A stretch of 64,000 bases of DNA, from positions 87,273,487 to 87,337,486 of the forward strand of contig OX457036.1 in NCBI GenBank assembly GCA_949752735.1. Direction: 5' to 3'. Below the pieces are notes generated by a model. That model was given only the letters and a program-made list of their open reading frames with translations, had not been told where the DNA came from and did no database searches. Position numbers and translations under genes: made by a program. Within the stretch, counting starts at the first letter, position 1. Each line of letters starts with the position of its first letter. Origin of the DNA: Lumbricus terrestris. Taxonomy: Eukaryota > Annelida > Clitellata > Crassiclitellata > Lumbricidae. This document shows, one piece after another, positions 55,325-64,000 of the stretch.

Positions 55325-56261
55325 CAGGGCCGTCTTATGGTCATCGTAGGCCCTAGGCACTTTTGCATATTAATCTATTCGTAGGTCCCTATAGCCTCTA
55401 GGTCTATCCAACTCAACTCTGTATTAATTCAAATTGTGACACATTTAGGCTACATTATTTCTTAAAATTATGCTGAACCATGTTTTGTGAACGCATTCAG
55501 TTTTTATTTTAAATCCCCATCTACTTTTTGTAATATTTATTTTCAATATCCGCTAAATGTAATATTTCCGATTTTCGACTTTCTGTTAGCGGCGTTTCGG
55601 TCTAAGTTCTAATGAAAAATCGCCATCGCTTTTTAAATTTTAATTTGTTAAATTATCAATACAAATTTCTAAAAATAAACATGTCTGATGGTTATAAGAG
55701 GAAACACGAGTCTGGATTGGAGAAACCAATAAATCTGTAGCTGAAATGATTAGGCCTATATCACAAATGGCTGACAAGCTGGTCTCCAGTTTTCCAAATG
55801 TCAATATTTTCTGTTCGAATTTATCTTTATATTTTTGGAACAAGTTGTGAAGGTGAACGTTCTTTTTCGAAGCTGAAAATTATCAAAAATTACCTTCGGT
55901 CAACGATGGGACAGGCACGATTATCCTCCCTTGCATTACTTTCAATTGAAAACGACTTAATGCGAGAAATGACATTTGAATAGGCCTACATTAACCTATA
56001 AGCGATTTCGCGAATGCAAAGAGCCGCAAAGTTAACATATAGCTTAGCCAATGTTACTGTTTCATTAGCTAACTCTAGCCTTAAAAAAGTTAGCTCGTTA
56101 AAATGAAATTTGCAAGTTTTCGTTTTCTGTTTGCTTTTTCCGGTCATTGACCAATCACTGCATTTATTTTTTAATATTTTTTTTAGGATTTCGTAGGCCC
56201 CTGGTAAGTTCGTAGGCCCTAGGCACAGTGCCTACTGTGCCTACTGGATAAGACGGCCCTG
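55325..56261 (+). mobile_element. hAT element with a transposase remnant (937 bp)
   Basis: The ends are CAGGGCCGTCTTATGGTC and GGATAAGACGGCCCTG, with an exact 8-bp duplication ATTTTTAT at 55317-55324 and 56262-56269. It keeps the transposase C-terminus at 55798-55983. The ends resemble those of 31036-32346 and 47671-49955, so it may point to the transposase family that moved them. Confidence 0.9.
55798..55983 (+). pseudogene. hAT transposase dimerisation-domain remnant
   Basis: A frame of about 60 codons contains SCEGERSFSKLKIIKNYLRS and the SLALLSIENDLM segment, the C-terminal hAT dimerisation motif also found in ZMYM-type domesticated relatives. The catalytic and zinc-finger parts are missing, so it cannot be active. 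Confidence 0.8.
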
Positions 56262-56391
56262 ATTTTTATGCATAGGACGCCCGCTGAGTCGACGACGCTT
56301 TACTTGCCCTACAATTTGGCAAGATTGCACTAGATCATATCAATTGACTTTAGTCGTCTGTGTCTATTAATTTCACGATCGCAAAACTAAA

Positions 56392-56970
56392 TGTCAACCT
56401 CCAAATGACCTTCAAAGTTTTCTTCCTTTTTCTTCTATGTTCAGTAGCGCAGCCTATGCCTAACCTAGTCACTGTACTTCGGTATCTAAAGCTAGTGTAT
56501 AAGTTTCTAAAGTTCTTAACTTGTTCAATTACAACAAAGCTCTGTTTCTTGTATTTTCTTCTTTTTTCATAACAACGCAAATAACACAACAATGGATCAA
56601 CGACGACAAACGCTTGAATTCAACGACAGCAACGCAACTATTATCATCTAACTCCACTGTTCTCTAAAACGTCTTCTATTCTCTACTACCTACTACCAAC
56701 TCCTTCTTCTACAACTTATCTTACTGTCTGGGCGTACACTCTTCCCCTGGCCGCTCTGTCCTTCTATCTGCCTCTCTCCGTCTCTCTGTCTGTCTGTCTG
56801 TCTGCCTATCTCTCTCTCTCGCGCTCTCCGGCGACAGTCGGCCGAGCCGCGCCAACTTTCCCGCCAGTCTGTCACCTGCAGGCCTAACTGTCTAGACGCT
56901 GACCTTGAGCTGGTCTATTCGTACGCCTAAACATCAACTGACCACATAGACTATACAAAATTAGTTCACA
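56392..56970 (-). repeat. 3' LTR
   Basis: 579 bp, ending TGTCAACC/TTCACA on the + strand (TG...CA). No difference from the LTR at 63178-63756 was seen. It is pyrimidine-rich on the + strand with a TCTG run near 56790. The short frames in it are not genes. Confidence 0.95.
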
Positions 56971-56990
56971 TTACCTTCCTCCTTTCTTTT
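56971..56990 (-). other. Polypurine tract of the LTR retrotransposon
   Basis: On the minus strand AAAAGAAAGGAGGAAGG sits directly before the 3' LTR, the expected primer site for plus-strand synthesis. Confidence 0.85.
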
Positions 56991-57084
56991 AAAGAGAGCT
57001 AATTATCTATAAAAATTAGCGAACGTACCTTAACTAAACAATGCAAAATAGTCCATAACATAATACATCATAAAATATCTTACA

Positions 57085-60000
57085 CTACAATCTAGACAGA
57101 CAATCAGCTACTACATTCAATTTACCTTTCTTATAGTTCAACAGAATGTCAAAATTTTGCAATGATAAAGACCATCTGACTAATTTAGCAGATTTCGACA
57201 TTGATTCAGTCAAATAAACTAAAGGATTATGGTCTGTAAACACATTGATTTTAGAACCAATAAGAATTTCTTTCAACTTGTTTAAAGCCCATATGATTGC
57301 ATAGGCTTCCTTCTCAATCGTCGCCCACCTCCTCTGAGTATCTGTCAGCTTCTGACTGATAAATGAAACAGGACGTTCAATCCCTTCCTCGTCCACCTGA
57401 GACAGTACAGCTCCCACAGCAAAATCACTGCTATCACAGTACAAATTAAATGGTTTCCCAACCTCAAACATATATAGAATCACATTTGATAAGACAATCT
57501 GTTTAAGGGAATCAAAAGATTTCTGATGTGCATCAGTCCAAACAATGTTATCAGGTACTTTCTTGCTAGTCAAGTCTGTCAATGGTTTAGCAATTTCAGC
57601 AAAATTACAAATAAACTGTCTGTAAAATCCAAAAAATCCTAAGACTTGCTTCACTTCCTTCCTGGTTTCAGGTTTCTTCAAATTAATTAAACTGTCAATC
57701 CTGTCTGGATTCATCATCTTCTTCCCTGATCCTATGAGGTGACCGATGAACTTCACCTCACTCTTACCAAACACACATTTCTTCAAGTTCAATGTTACAT
57801 TATGCAGTCTTATTCGTTTCAAAAATAATTCCAAATGTCTTAAATGAATGTCCCAATCATTAGAATGCACTGCAATGTCATCAACATAAGGTTCAGTAAA
57901 ATCATGAATCGGTTGCAAAATCATATTTATCGCTTTTACAAAAGTCCGTCCAGAGTTAATCATTCCAAACGGAACACGCGTAAATTCATACAGTCCATTA
58001 TGTGTAACAAACGCAGTCTTCCATTGGTCACTCTTTTTCACAGGACAAGTCCAATATGCACTGCGACAGTCCATAACAGAAATGAACTTGGATTTTCCAA
58101 CTTTGCTCAAGACATCGTTGACGATTGGCATAGGATATCGGCAGTTTTCAGTAAAAGAGTTAATGTATCTGTAGTCACAAGCCAATCTCAAGGATCCATT
58201 CTTCTTTTTGACAATGACAAGTGGACTTGCCATTCTGCTTGACGATGGTTGAATGATGTTTTCTTTCAGCATCTCTTGTATTTGTTTTTCCACTTCTGCT
58301 CGGTATATTAGAGGTATTCGATATGCCACGAATTCTTTTTCTCGAAAGTCTGGTCTCAGCACCACTTCGTGTTCTACTAATGTACATAGTCCAGGTTGGT
58401 CTGAAAATCTGTCTGCATATCGATTCAGTACATCAAGTAATTGTTTCTGCTGTTCGCTAGTCAGATGTCCAATTTGTTCGTAATCCAATTGAAGTGACTT
58501 CTGTTTTGTCTCTGAATAGTCTTCCTTCAGCGGTATTTCTACCACTGATCCAAATTCGTCATCCTCTTCCACGATCAGACCACAAGACAATGTTCTCGTA
58601 ATGAACCTCCTCATCTTGTTAGCATGAATAATCCGTCGACCGTTTTCGTTCATGTCCACCAGATACGAATATTTGGATCTTCTTTGCAGGACCGTGCATG
58701 GACCATGCCATCGGGAGATCAATTTATTGGTTGACGTTGGATACAGCACGATGACGTTCTCTCCTGGCTCGAATTCTTTATCTTTTGCTCTTTTGTTGTA
58801 TTGACTGGCGTACTGTTTTTGCTTTTCTTCAGCACAGCTCTCGGCGAATGTCAAGGCCTTTTCCATGTCTGCTCTTAAATTCTTCAGGTACTTTGCCGGT
58901 TGCACTCCAATGTTCGGTGGTAGATTTATTTCTTTGGTCCAGCTTTCTTTAAGGATGGTGAGTGGCCCTCTCGGCAACTTTCCATAGACCAGCAAATACG
59001 GTGCCACTCCTGTAGTTGCATTAGGCACTTCTCTCAATGCCCAGACTGTAAATGGAATAATTTTATGCCACTGTCTCGGATTTTCCACAACGACATGATG
59101 AATCATTTTCTTGAACGTTTGATTCCATCTCTCCACCAATCCTGCCGCTTCTGGATGTCCTGGCGAATCGAATCGAGGACAACACCCCATCAGTTTCAGA
59201 AATTCTCTTGTTAGACTGGCTGTAAAATTCGTCCCTCTATCGCTCGTGATTACTGACGGAACTCCCACATCCATGAACAGCTTCATCAAAGCTTCGCATA
59301 CAGCCTTAGCGGTCAATGACTTCATCAAGAATATTGTCGGCCATCTTGTACATGAGTCCACGATGCACAAACAATACTTATGCCCTGCTGCTGAAGTCGG
59401 TTCGATTGGTCCTACGACGTCCATGGTCATTCTTCTGAACGGTACATCCTCTCTTGGTATTGGTGTAATCGGCACTCGATCCATCACCAAACTTCGTGCT
59501 TTCAACTGACACTTCTCACAGGACTTGCAGAACTTCACCACATCTCTACGCATTCTTGGCCACACAAAGGACAACTTGATACGTTCCCTTGTCTTCTCTT
59601 CTCCCAAGTGTCCGCCAAATACTGACTCGTGCGCCAATTCCATCACCTGAATTCTTCTTTCCTTCGGCAACACCAACTGATACACCAACTGGTCCAACAT
59701 TTGATGCTTCTTATACATCAACCCATTCACCACACTAAACTCTGATCCTTTGTTTTCAGCTATCTTCCACCACGACCTCAGTGACTCGTCATTTCTCTGC
59801 TGCTCTTCAAATTTCTTTGCGTCTGCTAATTGTCTTTCATCACTCGTATTCTCGGCAAACAAATCCCTCATACTCGTGTCTATTTCACCATCACTCTCAG
59901 AATCATCATCATTATCACGTTCACATGCAACCATCTCTTCTTCAATTTCATTGTTTCCGGATGTTATTCCTTCTTCTTCTTCTTGAACGCTTTGTTCATC

Positions 60001-62688
60001 ATCGCTTTCTGTGTCCTCCTCTAGCAAACTTTCATTTGACTTTTCCTCTTCTCCTTCTTCCACTTCTCTTCTCCGACTCTGTGCTCTTGTAGTCACATTC
60101 GCTTGCAATTCTCCTTGTAATACACTCACTGGTGGAACCTCTTTCAGTTCTGCGATTATCTCTGGATGCAGCAAGAACTTTTCTTTGTTATCTTTGCACA
60201 AGACTGCCGGAATGCTGGCACACACCAAGGTTAAATATGGCGCGATATTTACTCCCTTGTCTTTCAAATCTCCTCCTTCGTTATGACAACTCATCCGCAC
60301 TTCGATTTTCACCAACTTAGCTGGAATGGGTTCTCCAGCCACACATTGCAAATGTACTCTGCCAATTTCTTCCACTGTCGCTCCTTTCAACAATTCTTCA
60401 TTGATTACTGGAATCTCCGTACCAGAGTCAATCAGCGCTCTGACTTGCACGGGATGACAACTGTCATCATTTCCACGTATCTCTACATTGACATGCTGTA
60501 GTAAAGACTTCTTCGTACGTTGACATTCATCTTTGCTTTCTGTTTCTCGACTAGTATCTTTAATTGGAGCAGAATTTACTATTTCTCTCTGTATAGCAAA
60601 TTGAGGCGTGCACTTCATCACTGACTTCACTTCCGTTTCGCGGTTGTCTTGTTCTTCAGACTGATTCGGTGCATTCATTACTTGTATCTGATTTACTCTG
60701 AGATTTTCTGCACTTCGAGTAAATCTATTTCTCAGATTCGTCATTCTGGGTGGTACTTTGCAATCCTTTATCAGATGTCGGTCTGACTGACAATTATGGC
60801 AACGTTTCTTAACAATCCCTCTCTGTTCAGTGCTCTCCCGCCTGTAATTGTACGCTGTATTGTTTTCTCTTTGGCGTCCCATCACTGGTATTCGACTGTA
60901 CATTTGTCTGTCACTCGTTGCTTCTCTTCTATCTTGACCAAACTGTCTTCCAGGAGCACCATCATTCCTTGCTTCGTTATTTCTGGCTTGGTTTCCTGTT
61001 TCTTTGTTATTACTATTCCACCTGGGTTGCTTCGAACTATTTCCCCATGCTTCATACTTCGGTTTGTCTTGAAACATTAGACCAATTCGATTGTTCACGT
61101 GTACGTCTGCGAGTTCTGCAACATTACTAGCTTCAAAGCATTCAGTACCCTCTTTTGCTAGTACGAACTGTAGCGGACCCGGTGGTAGACATTCTTTCAA
61201 TTTATCCGCCACCAACAGATCAAATAACTTCTCGTAGCTTTTGCCCACTCGCCTACTTCTGACATAATAGTTCAACAGATTCTTCAATCTTGCTGTAAAC
61301 ATCGTGTATGTTTCTTCTGCCGTTTTCCTCGCATCTCCAAATCGTGATCGATATTCTCTCGCTGTCAATTTGAATTCTTTCAGTAAATGTTCTTTCACTA
61401 TGTCGTAATCGTCTAGATCATCGAAAGACAATCGGTTCAACACCGTTCTCGCTCTTGGCGTCATTAGTGGCAACAGCAATTTGACCCAAAACTGCTTTTC
61501 CACCGTAAAACTGTTGAATGCATTCTCAACTGTCTCAAAATATAATGGCACTTCCATCATATCATATGGCATCTTAGGTAATACGTGTTTCATTGCATCA
61601 CCTATCTTTTTAATCTTGGACACCATTGTCTCACTTTCTCTGATCCTGTTTTGTTCTGACTCCTCACGGCTTCTTCTGTCGTCTTCATCTCTTTTCTTGA
61701 GTCTATGTTGATCTTCTTCCCTACGCAGTTCTTCTTGTTCTATCTTCTGTTGCAACAATTCTAACTGTCTTCTGCGTTCCTCCTTTTCTATAGCCATTTC
61801 TCGGAGCTGAGCTTCCTTAAGAGCGAGTTTCTTTTGTTCTAATTCTAATTGTTCTTCCCTTTCTCTTTCCGCTTTTTCCAAATTTTCTTTCTCCATTTTC
61901 AATTCTTCCTGTCGAATCTCTTCGGCTCTTTGTAATTCTGCCAAACGCATGGCTTCTTTGTCTTCCTCACGAATCTTTTGCTCTTCAATCTGTTGTTTTC
62001 GTATTTCTTCATCACCTTTCCTTGCCCTCTCGTATTCTATCATCAATTCCATTCTTCTTCGTTCTGCTTCGTCACGATCTCTTTTCAGTTGTTCTAGCTG
62101 AAGCTGGAACTGCTGCTTCTGCATCTCAATCTCTTGTTGTCTCATCCTTTCTGCTTTTTCCACTCTTTCTTTCTCTTCCTGTCTACGTTTCTCCTCTTTC
62201 TCTTCTCGTCTACGTTGCTCCTCTTTCTCTTCTTGTTTTTGTTCTTTCTCCTCTCGTCTCCGTTCTTTTTCTTCTTGTCTGCGTTGCTCCTCTTTCGCTT
62301 TCTCTTCTTGTCTGCGTTGCTCCTCTTTCGCTTTCTCTTCTTGTCTGCGTTGCTCCTCTTTCGCTTTCTCTTCTTGTCTGCGTTGCTCCTCTTTCTCTTT
62401 CTCTTCTTGCCTGCGTTGCTCCTCCCTCATCATCATAAATTGCATCAACGCCTCCATAGACATCGGTGGCTGAGGTTTTTCAACTGGCTTCTCCTCAACG
62501 CCACCCACTGCACCTTGCTCTTCAGCTTCCTTTTTAAGCCAAACCTCTGCTAAAGCTCCCATCAAATTTTCTCTAGACATCTCTTCGACTTCTTCTACGT
62601 CTAGACCCTCTTCAATTAATAACTTTATTAATCGATCAGAAGACATCTTCTTTATACTCGCTTGCTTTTGTTCTGTAAGTTTCTCCAT
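57085..62688 (-). CDS. Gag-Pol polyprotein of the LTR retrotransposon (1867 aa)
   Basis: Single frame, no frameshift or stop between gag and pol. Residues about 85-360 are a charged coiled coil with tandem KEEQRRQEEKA repeats. A gag-like region follows (about 365-560), then a CCHC zinc knuckle at 630-643. The protease has DSG at 754-756. Integrase follows: zinc-binding CKSCEKC at 1054-1060, catalytic D1090, D1150 and E1186 (DD35E spacing), and a WHGP GPY/F-type module at 1327. Reverse transcriptase comes after: D1540 and YVDD at 1601-1604. RNase H is last, with D1752 and FTDHNPL. The integrase-before-RT order is that of Ty1/copia, while the sequences are Ty3/gypsy-like, as described for Gmr1 elements. 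All catalytic residues looked for are present. Confidence 0.95.
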   Translation of the reverse strand: MEKLTEQKQASIKKMSSDRLIKLLIEEGLDVEEVEEMSRENLMGALAEVWLKKEAEEQGAVGGVEEKPVEKPQPPMSMEALMQFMMMREEQRRQEEKEKEEQRRQEEKAKEEQRRQEEKAKEEQRRQEEKAKEEQRRQEEKERRREEKEQKQEEKEEQRRREEKEEKRRQEEKERVEKAERMRQQEIEMQKQQFQLQLEQLKRDRDEAERRRMELMIEYERARKGDEEIRKQQIEEQKIREEDKEAMRLAELQRAEEIRQEELKMEKENLEKAEREREEQLELEQKKLALKEAQLREMAIEKEERRRQLELLQQKIEQEELRREEDQHRLKKRDEDDRRSREESEQNRIRESETMVSKIKKIGDAMKHVLPKMPYDMMEVPLYFETVENAFNSFTVEKQFWVKLLLPLMTPRARTVLNRLSFDDLDDYDIVKEHLLKEFKLTAREYRSRFGDARKTAEETYTMFTARLKNLLNYYVRSRRVGKSYEKLFDLLVADKLKECLPPGPLQFVLAKEGTECFEASNVAELADVHVNNRIGLMFQDKPKYEAWGNSSKQPRWNSNNKETGNQARNNEARNDGAPGRQFGQDRREATSDRQMYSRIPVMGRQRENNTAYNYRRESTEQRGIVKKRCHNCQSDRHLIKDCKVPPRMTNLRNRFTRSAENLRVNQIQVMNAPNQSEEQDNRETEVKSVMKCTPQFAIQREIVNSAPIKDTSRETESKDECQRTKKSLLQHVNVEIRGNDDSCHPVQVRALIDSGTEIPVINEELLKGATVEEIGRVHLQCVAGEPIPAKLVKIEVRMSCHNEGGDLKDKGVNIAPYLTLVCASIPAVLCKDNKEKFLLHPEIIAELKEVPPVSVLQGELQANVTTRAQSRRREVEEGEEEKSNESLLEEDTESDDEQSVQEEEEGITSGNNEIEEEMVACERDNDDDSESDGEIDTSMRDLFAENTSDERQLADAKKFEEQQRNDESLRSWWKIAENKGSEFSVVNGLMYKKHQMLDQLVYQLVLPKERRIQVMELAHESVFGGHLGEEKTRERIKLSFVWPRMRRDVVKFCKSCEKCQLKARSLVMDRVPITPIPREDVPFRRMTMDVVGPIEPTSAAGHKYCLCIVDSCTRWPTIFLMKSLTAKAVCEALMKLFMDVGVPSVITSDRGTNFTASLTREFLKLMGCCPRFDSPGHPEAAGLVERWNQTFKKMIHHVVVENPRQWHKIIPFTVWALREVPNATTGVAPYLLVYGKLPRGPLTILKESWTKEINLPPNIGVQPAKYLKNLRADMEKALTFAESCAEEKQKQYASQYNKRAKDKEFEPGENVIVLYPTSTNKLISRWHGPCTVLQRRSKYSYLVDMNENGRRIIHANKMRRFITRTLSCGLIVEEDDEFGSVVEIPLKEDYSETKQKSLQLDYEQIGHLTSEQQKQLLDVLNRYADRFSDQPGLCTLVEHEVVLRPDFREKEFVAYRIPLIYRAEVEKQIQEMLKENIIQPSSSRMASPLVIVKKKNGSLRLACDYRYINSFTENCRYPMPIVNDVLSKVGKSKFISVMDCRSAYWTCPVKKSDQWKTAFVTHNGLYEFTRVPFGMINSGRTFVKAINMILQPIHDFTEPYVDDIAVHSNDWDIHLRHLELFLKRIRLHNVTLNLKKCVFGKSEVKFIGHLIGSGKKMMNPDRIDSLINLKKPETRKEVKQVLGFFGFYRQFICNFAEIAKPLTDLTSKKVPDNIVWTDAHQKSFDSLKQIVLSNVILYMFEVGKPFNLYCDSSDFAVGAVLSQVDEEGIERPVSFISQKLTDTQRRWATIEKEAYAIIWALNKLKEILIGSKINVFTDHNPLVYLTESMSKSAKLVRWSLSLQNFDILLNYKKGKLNVVADCLSRL
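62301..62436 (-). repeat. 33-bp tandem repeats in the Gag coiled coil
   Basis: Four to five near-identical units each encode KEEQRRQEEKA. They extend the coiled-coil arm of Gag in frame. Confidence 0.85.
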
Positions 62689-62888
62689 CTTTTCTTTACT
62701 TCAGTGATTACCGTGAAGAAATCGAGGGAATGGCTATGAATATCTGTGATTGGCTGACTTTAATTCTTATGGCTCCTTGGGTAAACAAGCAAGTTTTGTA
62801 TACCTCTCTCTGGCGTTGCGTTGTCGTAATGTTATTCGTATGCCCGTTGTATCTTCTCACCAGACTCCGAAATGCGTCTCCAATCGTA

Positions 62889-63122
62889 AATATTCCTCCG
62901 ACTGAAAATATTCCTCCAATTGAAAATATTCCTCCAATTGAAAATATTCCTCCGATTGAAAATATTCCTCCAAATGAAAATATTCCTCCAACTGAAAATA
63001 TTCCTCCGATTGAAAATATTCCTCCGATTGAAAATATTCCTCCAATTGAAAATATTCCTCCGATTGAAAATATTCCGCCAATTGAAAATATTCCTCCAAT
63101 TGAAAATATTCCTCCAATTGAA
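62889..63122. repeat. 18-bp tandem repeat in the retrotransposon leader (13 units)
   Basis: The unit is AATATTCCTCCGATTGAA with a few variants. Both strands stay open through the array (IPPIEN repeats on +, EEYFQL-type repeats on -), because 18 is a multiple of 3. It lies between the primer site and the Gag-Pol ATG. Confidence 0.95.
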
Positions 63123-63156
63123 TTCGCTATCCCAACATCCTTTGCTTGAATTCAGT

Positions 63157-63174
63157 ATCCCACCGCTGCCACCA
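63157..63174 (-). other. Primer binding site (tRNA-Leu)
   Basis: On the minus strand, three bases after the 5' LTR, TGGTGGCAGCGGTGGGAT is complementary to the CCA-terminated 3' end of eukaryotic tRNA-Leu (AAG/UAG type), from memory of that tRNA. Confidence 0.8.
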
Positions 63175-63177
63175 AAA

Positions 63178-63756
63178 TGTCAACCTCCAAATGACCTTCA
63201 AAGTTTTCTTCCTTTTTCTTCTATGTTCAGTAGCGCAGCCTATGCCTAACCTAGTCACTGTACTTCGGTATCTAAAGCTAGTGTATAAGTTTCTAAAGTT
63301 CTTAACTTGTTCAATTACAACAAAGCTCTGTTTCTTGTATTTTCTTCTTTTTTCATAACAACGCAAATAACACAACAATGGATCAACGACGACAAACGCT
63401 TGAATTCAACGACAGCAACGCAACTATTATCATCTAACTCCACTGTTCTCTAAAACGTCTTCTATTCTCTACTACCTACTACCAACTCCTTCTTCTACAA
63501 CTTATCTTACTGTCTGGGCGTACACTCTTCCCCTGGCCGCTCTGTCCTTCTATCTGCCTCTCTCCGTCTCTCTGTCTGTCTGTCTGTCTGCCTATCTCTC
63601 TCTCTCGCGCTCTCCGGCGACAGTCGGCCGAGCCGCGCCAACTTTCCCGCCAGTCTGTCACCTGCAGGCCTAACTGTCTAGACGCTGACCTTGAGCTGGT
63701 CTATTCGTACGCCTAAACATCAACTGACCACATAGACTATACAAAATTAGTTCACA
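63178..63756 (-). repeat. 5' LTR
   Basis: 579 bp, the same length and, as read, the same sequence as 56392-56970. It should carry the element's promoter; no TATA box is claimed. Confidence 0.95.
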
Positions 63757-64000
63757 CTAAATATGCCACTAATTCAGGGCTGTTTCTATGGAATTTTTAG
63801 AACTGCACAACTCCTTCTTTCCTTTCCCATCTTCCATGGTAAATGACTTCCAATCGGAGGAAAATGACCTTTTTGCTAGTTTTAACTTACAGAAGTACTT
63901 CTACAACAGCACAAATCCATTTAGAACTGTACATTTTGTGTACAACTGCACGTTAAAAAAGCCATGCACTAATTGCATTGTTTTTTATCTTCCAATTTGT
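63757..64000. other. Right flank; nothing recognised
   Basis: It starts with the target duplication CTAAA. No exon or element end was recognised in this short end piece. Confidence 0.6.

Larger units (their letters stand above)
56392..63756 (-). mobile_element. Complete LTR retrotransposon, Ty3/gypsy type with copia-like pol order (Gmr1-like)
   Basis: It is 7365 bp with two 579-bp LTRs and the 5-bp target duplication CTAAA (56387-56391 and 63757-63761). The order on the minus strand is 5' LTR, tRNA-Leu primer site, leader with 18-bp repeats, one Gag-Pol frame, polypurine tract, 3' LTR. The LTRs appear identical by eye, the frame is intact, and there is no env-like frame, which points to a young, possibly active element. 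It lies downstream of gene 4. Confidence 0.95.

Noticed and set aside
62022..62553. Leu/Ser/Phe-rich + strand frames of about 139 codons
   Set aside because: They are the antisense shadow of the Gag coiled-coil repeats.
62730..63149. 139-codon + strand frame with IPPIEN repeats as a gene
   Set aside because: It is antisense to the retrotransposon leader and exists because the 18-bp repeat lacks stops on both strands.
56392..63756. Endogenous retrovirus with env
   Set aside because: There is no third frame between the RNase H and the 3' LTR; the element is an env-less retrotransposon.

Overview
This window is intron- and repeat-rich metazoan DNA: short exons with GT/AG borders, many transposable elements, and no bacterial gene layout. 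The frequent palindrome TAGGCCTA, the tRNA-derived SINEs, the CR1- and RTE-like LINEs and the domain repertoire suggest a marine invertebrate such as a mollusc or echinoderm. The species cannot be fixed from sequence alone.

The backbone is a head-to-tail array of one secreted-protein gene family, all on the + strand. Each full gene has five coding exons: signal peptide plus PAN/apple-like domain; Ig domain 1; Ig domain 2; C-type lectin (CTLD) first half; CTLD second half with the stop codon. Exon phases agree between copies. Gene 1 (2212-12310) joins to 1353 nt (450 aa) and gene 3 (38209-45630) to 1365 nt (454 aa). Gene 2 (16855-30564) keeps the PAN, Ig1 and CTLD exons, but its Ig2 exon is half deleted and has lost its splice donor. 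Because Ig2 is a phase 1-1 exon, gene 2 can still read as a 351-aa PAN-Ig-CTLD protein. A CTLD pseudo-exon lies at 34261-34455. A diverged fourth PAN exon lies at 52940-53284, about 14.7 kb after the third start codon. The proteins resemble molluscan CREPs (Ig + C-type lectin) with an added PAN domain; a role in secreted pattern recognition is inferred, not shown.

The introns and spacers are a dense record of mobile elements. Because the loci are paralogous, many insertions can be bounded exactly by comparing filled and empty sites. Found this way are hAT elements and MITEs with 8-bp target duplications, three mariner-type MITEs, a non-autonomous Helitron with a mariner MITE inserted two bases from its 5' end, an RTE-derived retroposon, and a possible solo LTR. 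CR1/L2-like LINE fragments and two tRNA-derived SINE families are also present. The Ig1-Ig2 interval of gene 2 was replaced by foreign DNA that includes a broken onecut (CUT-domain) gene fragment, itself split by a hAT element.

The right end (56392-63756, minus strand) is a complete and apparently recent LTR retrotransposon. It has two 579-bp LTRs with no difference seen, a CTAAA target duplication, a tRNA-Leu primer site, a polypurine tract and one uninterrupted 1867-codon Gag-Pol frame. Its domain order is protease, integrase, reverse transcriptase, RNase H. That is Ty1/copia order in a Ty3/gypsy-type protein, as in Gmr1-like elements.
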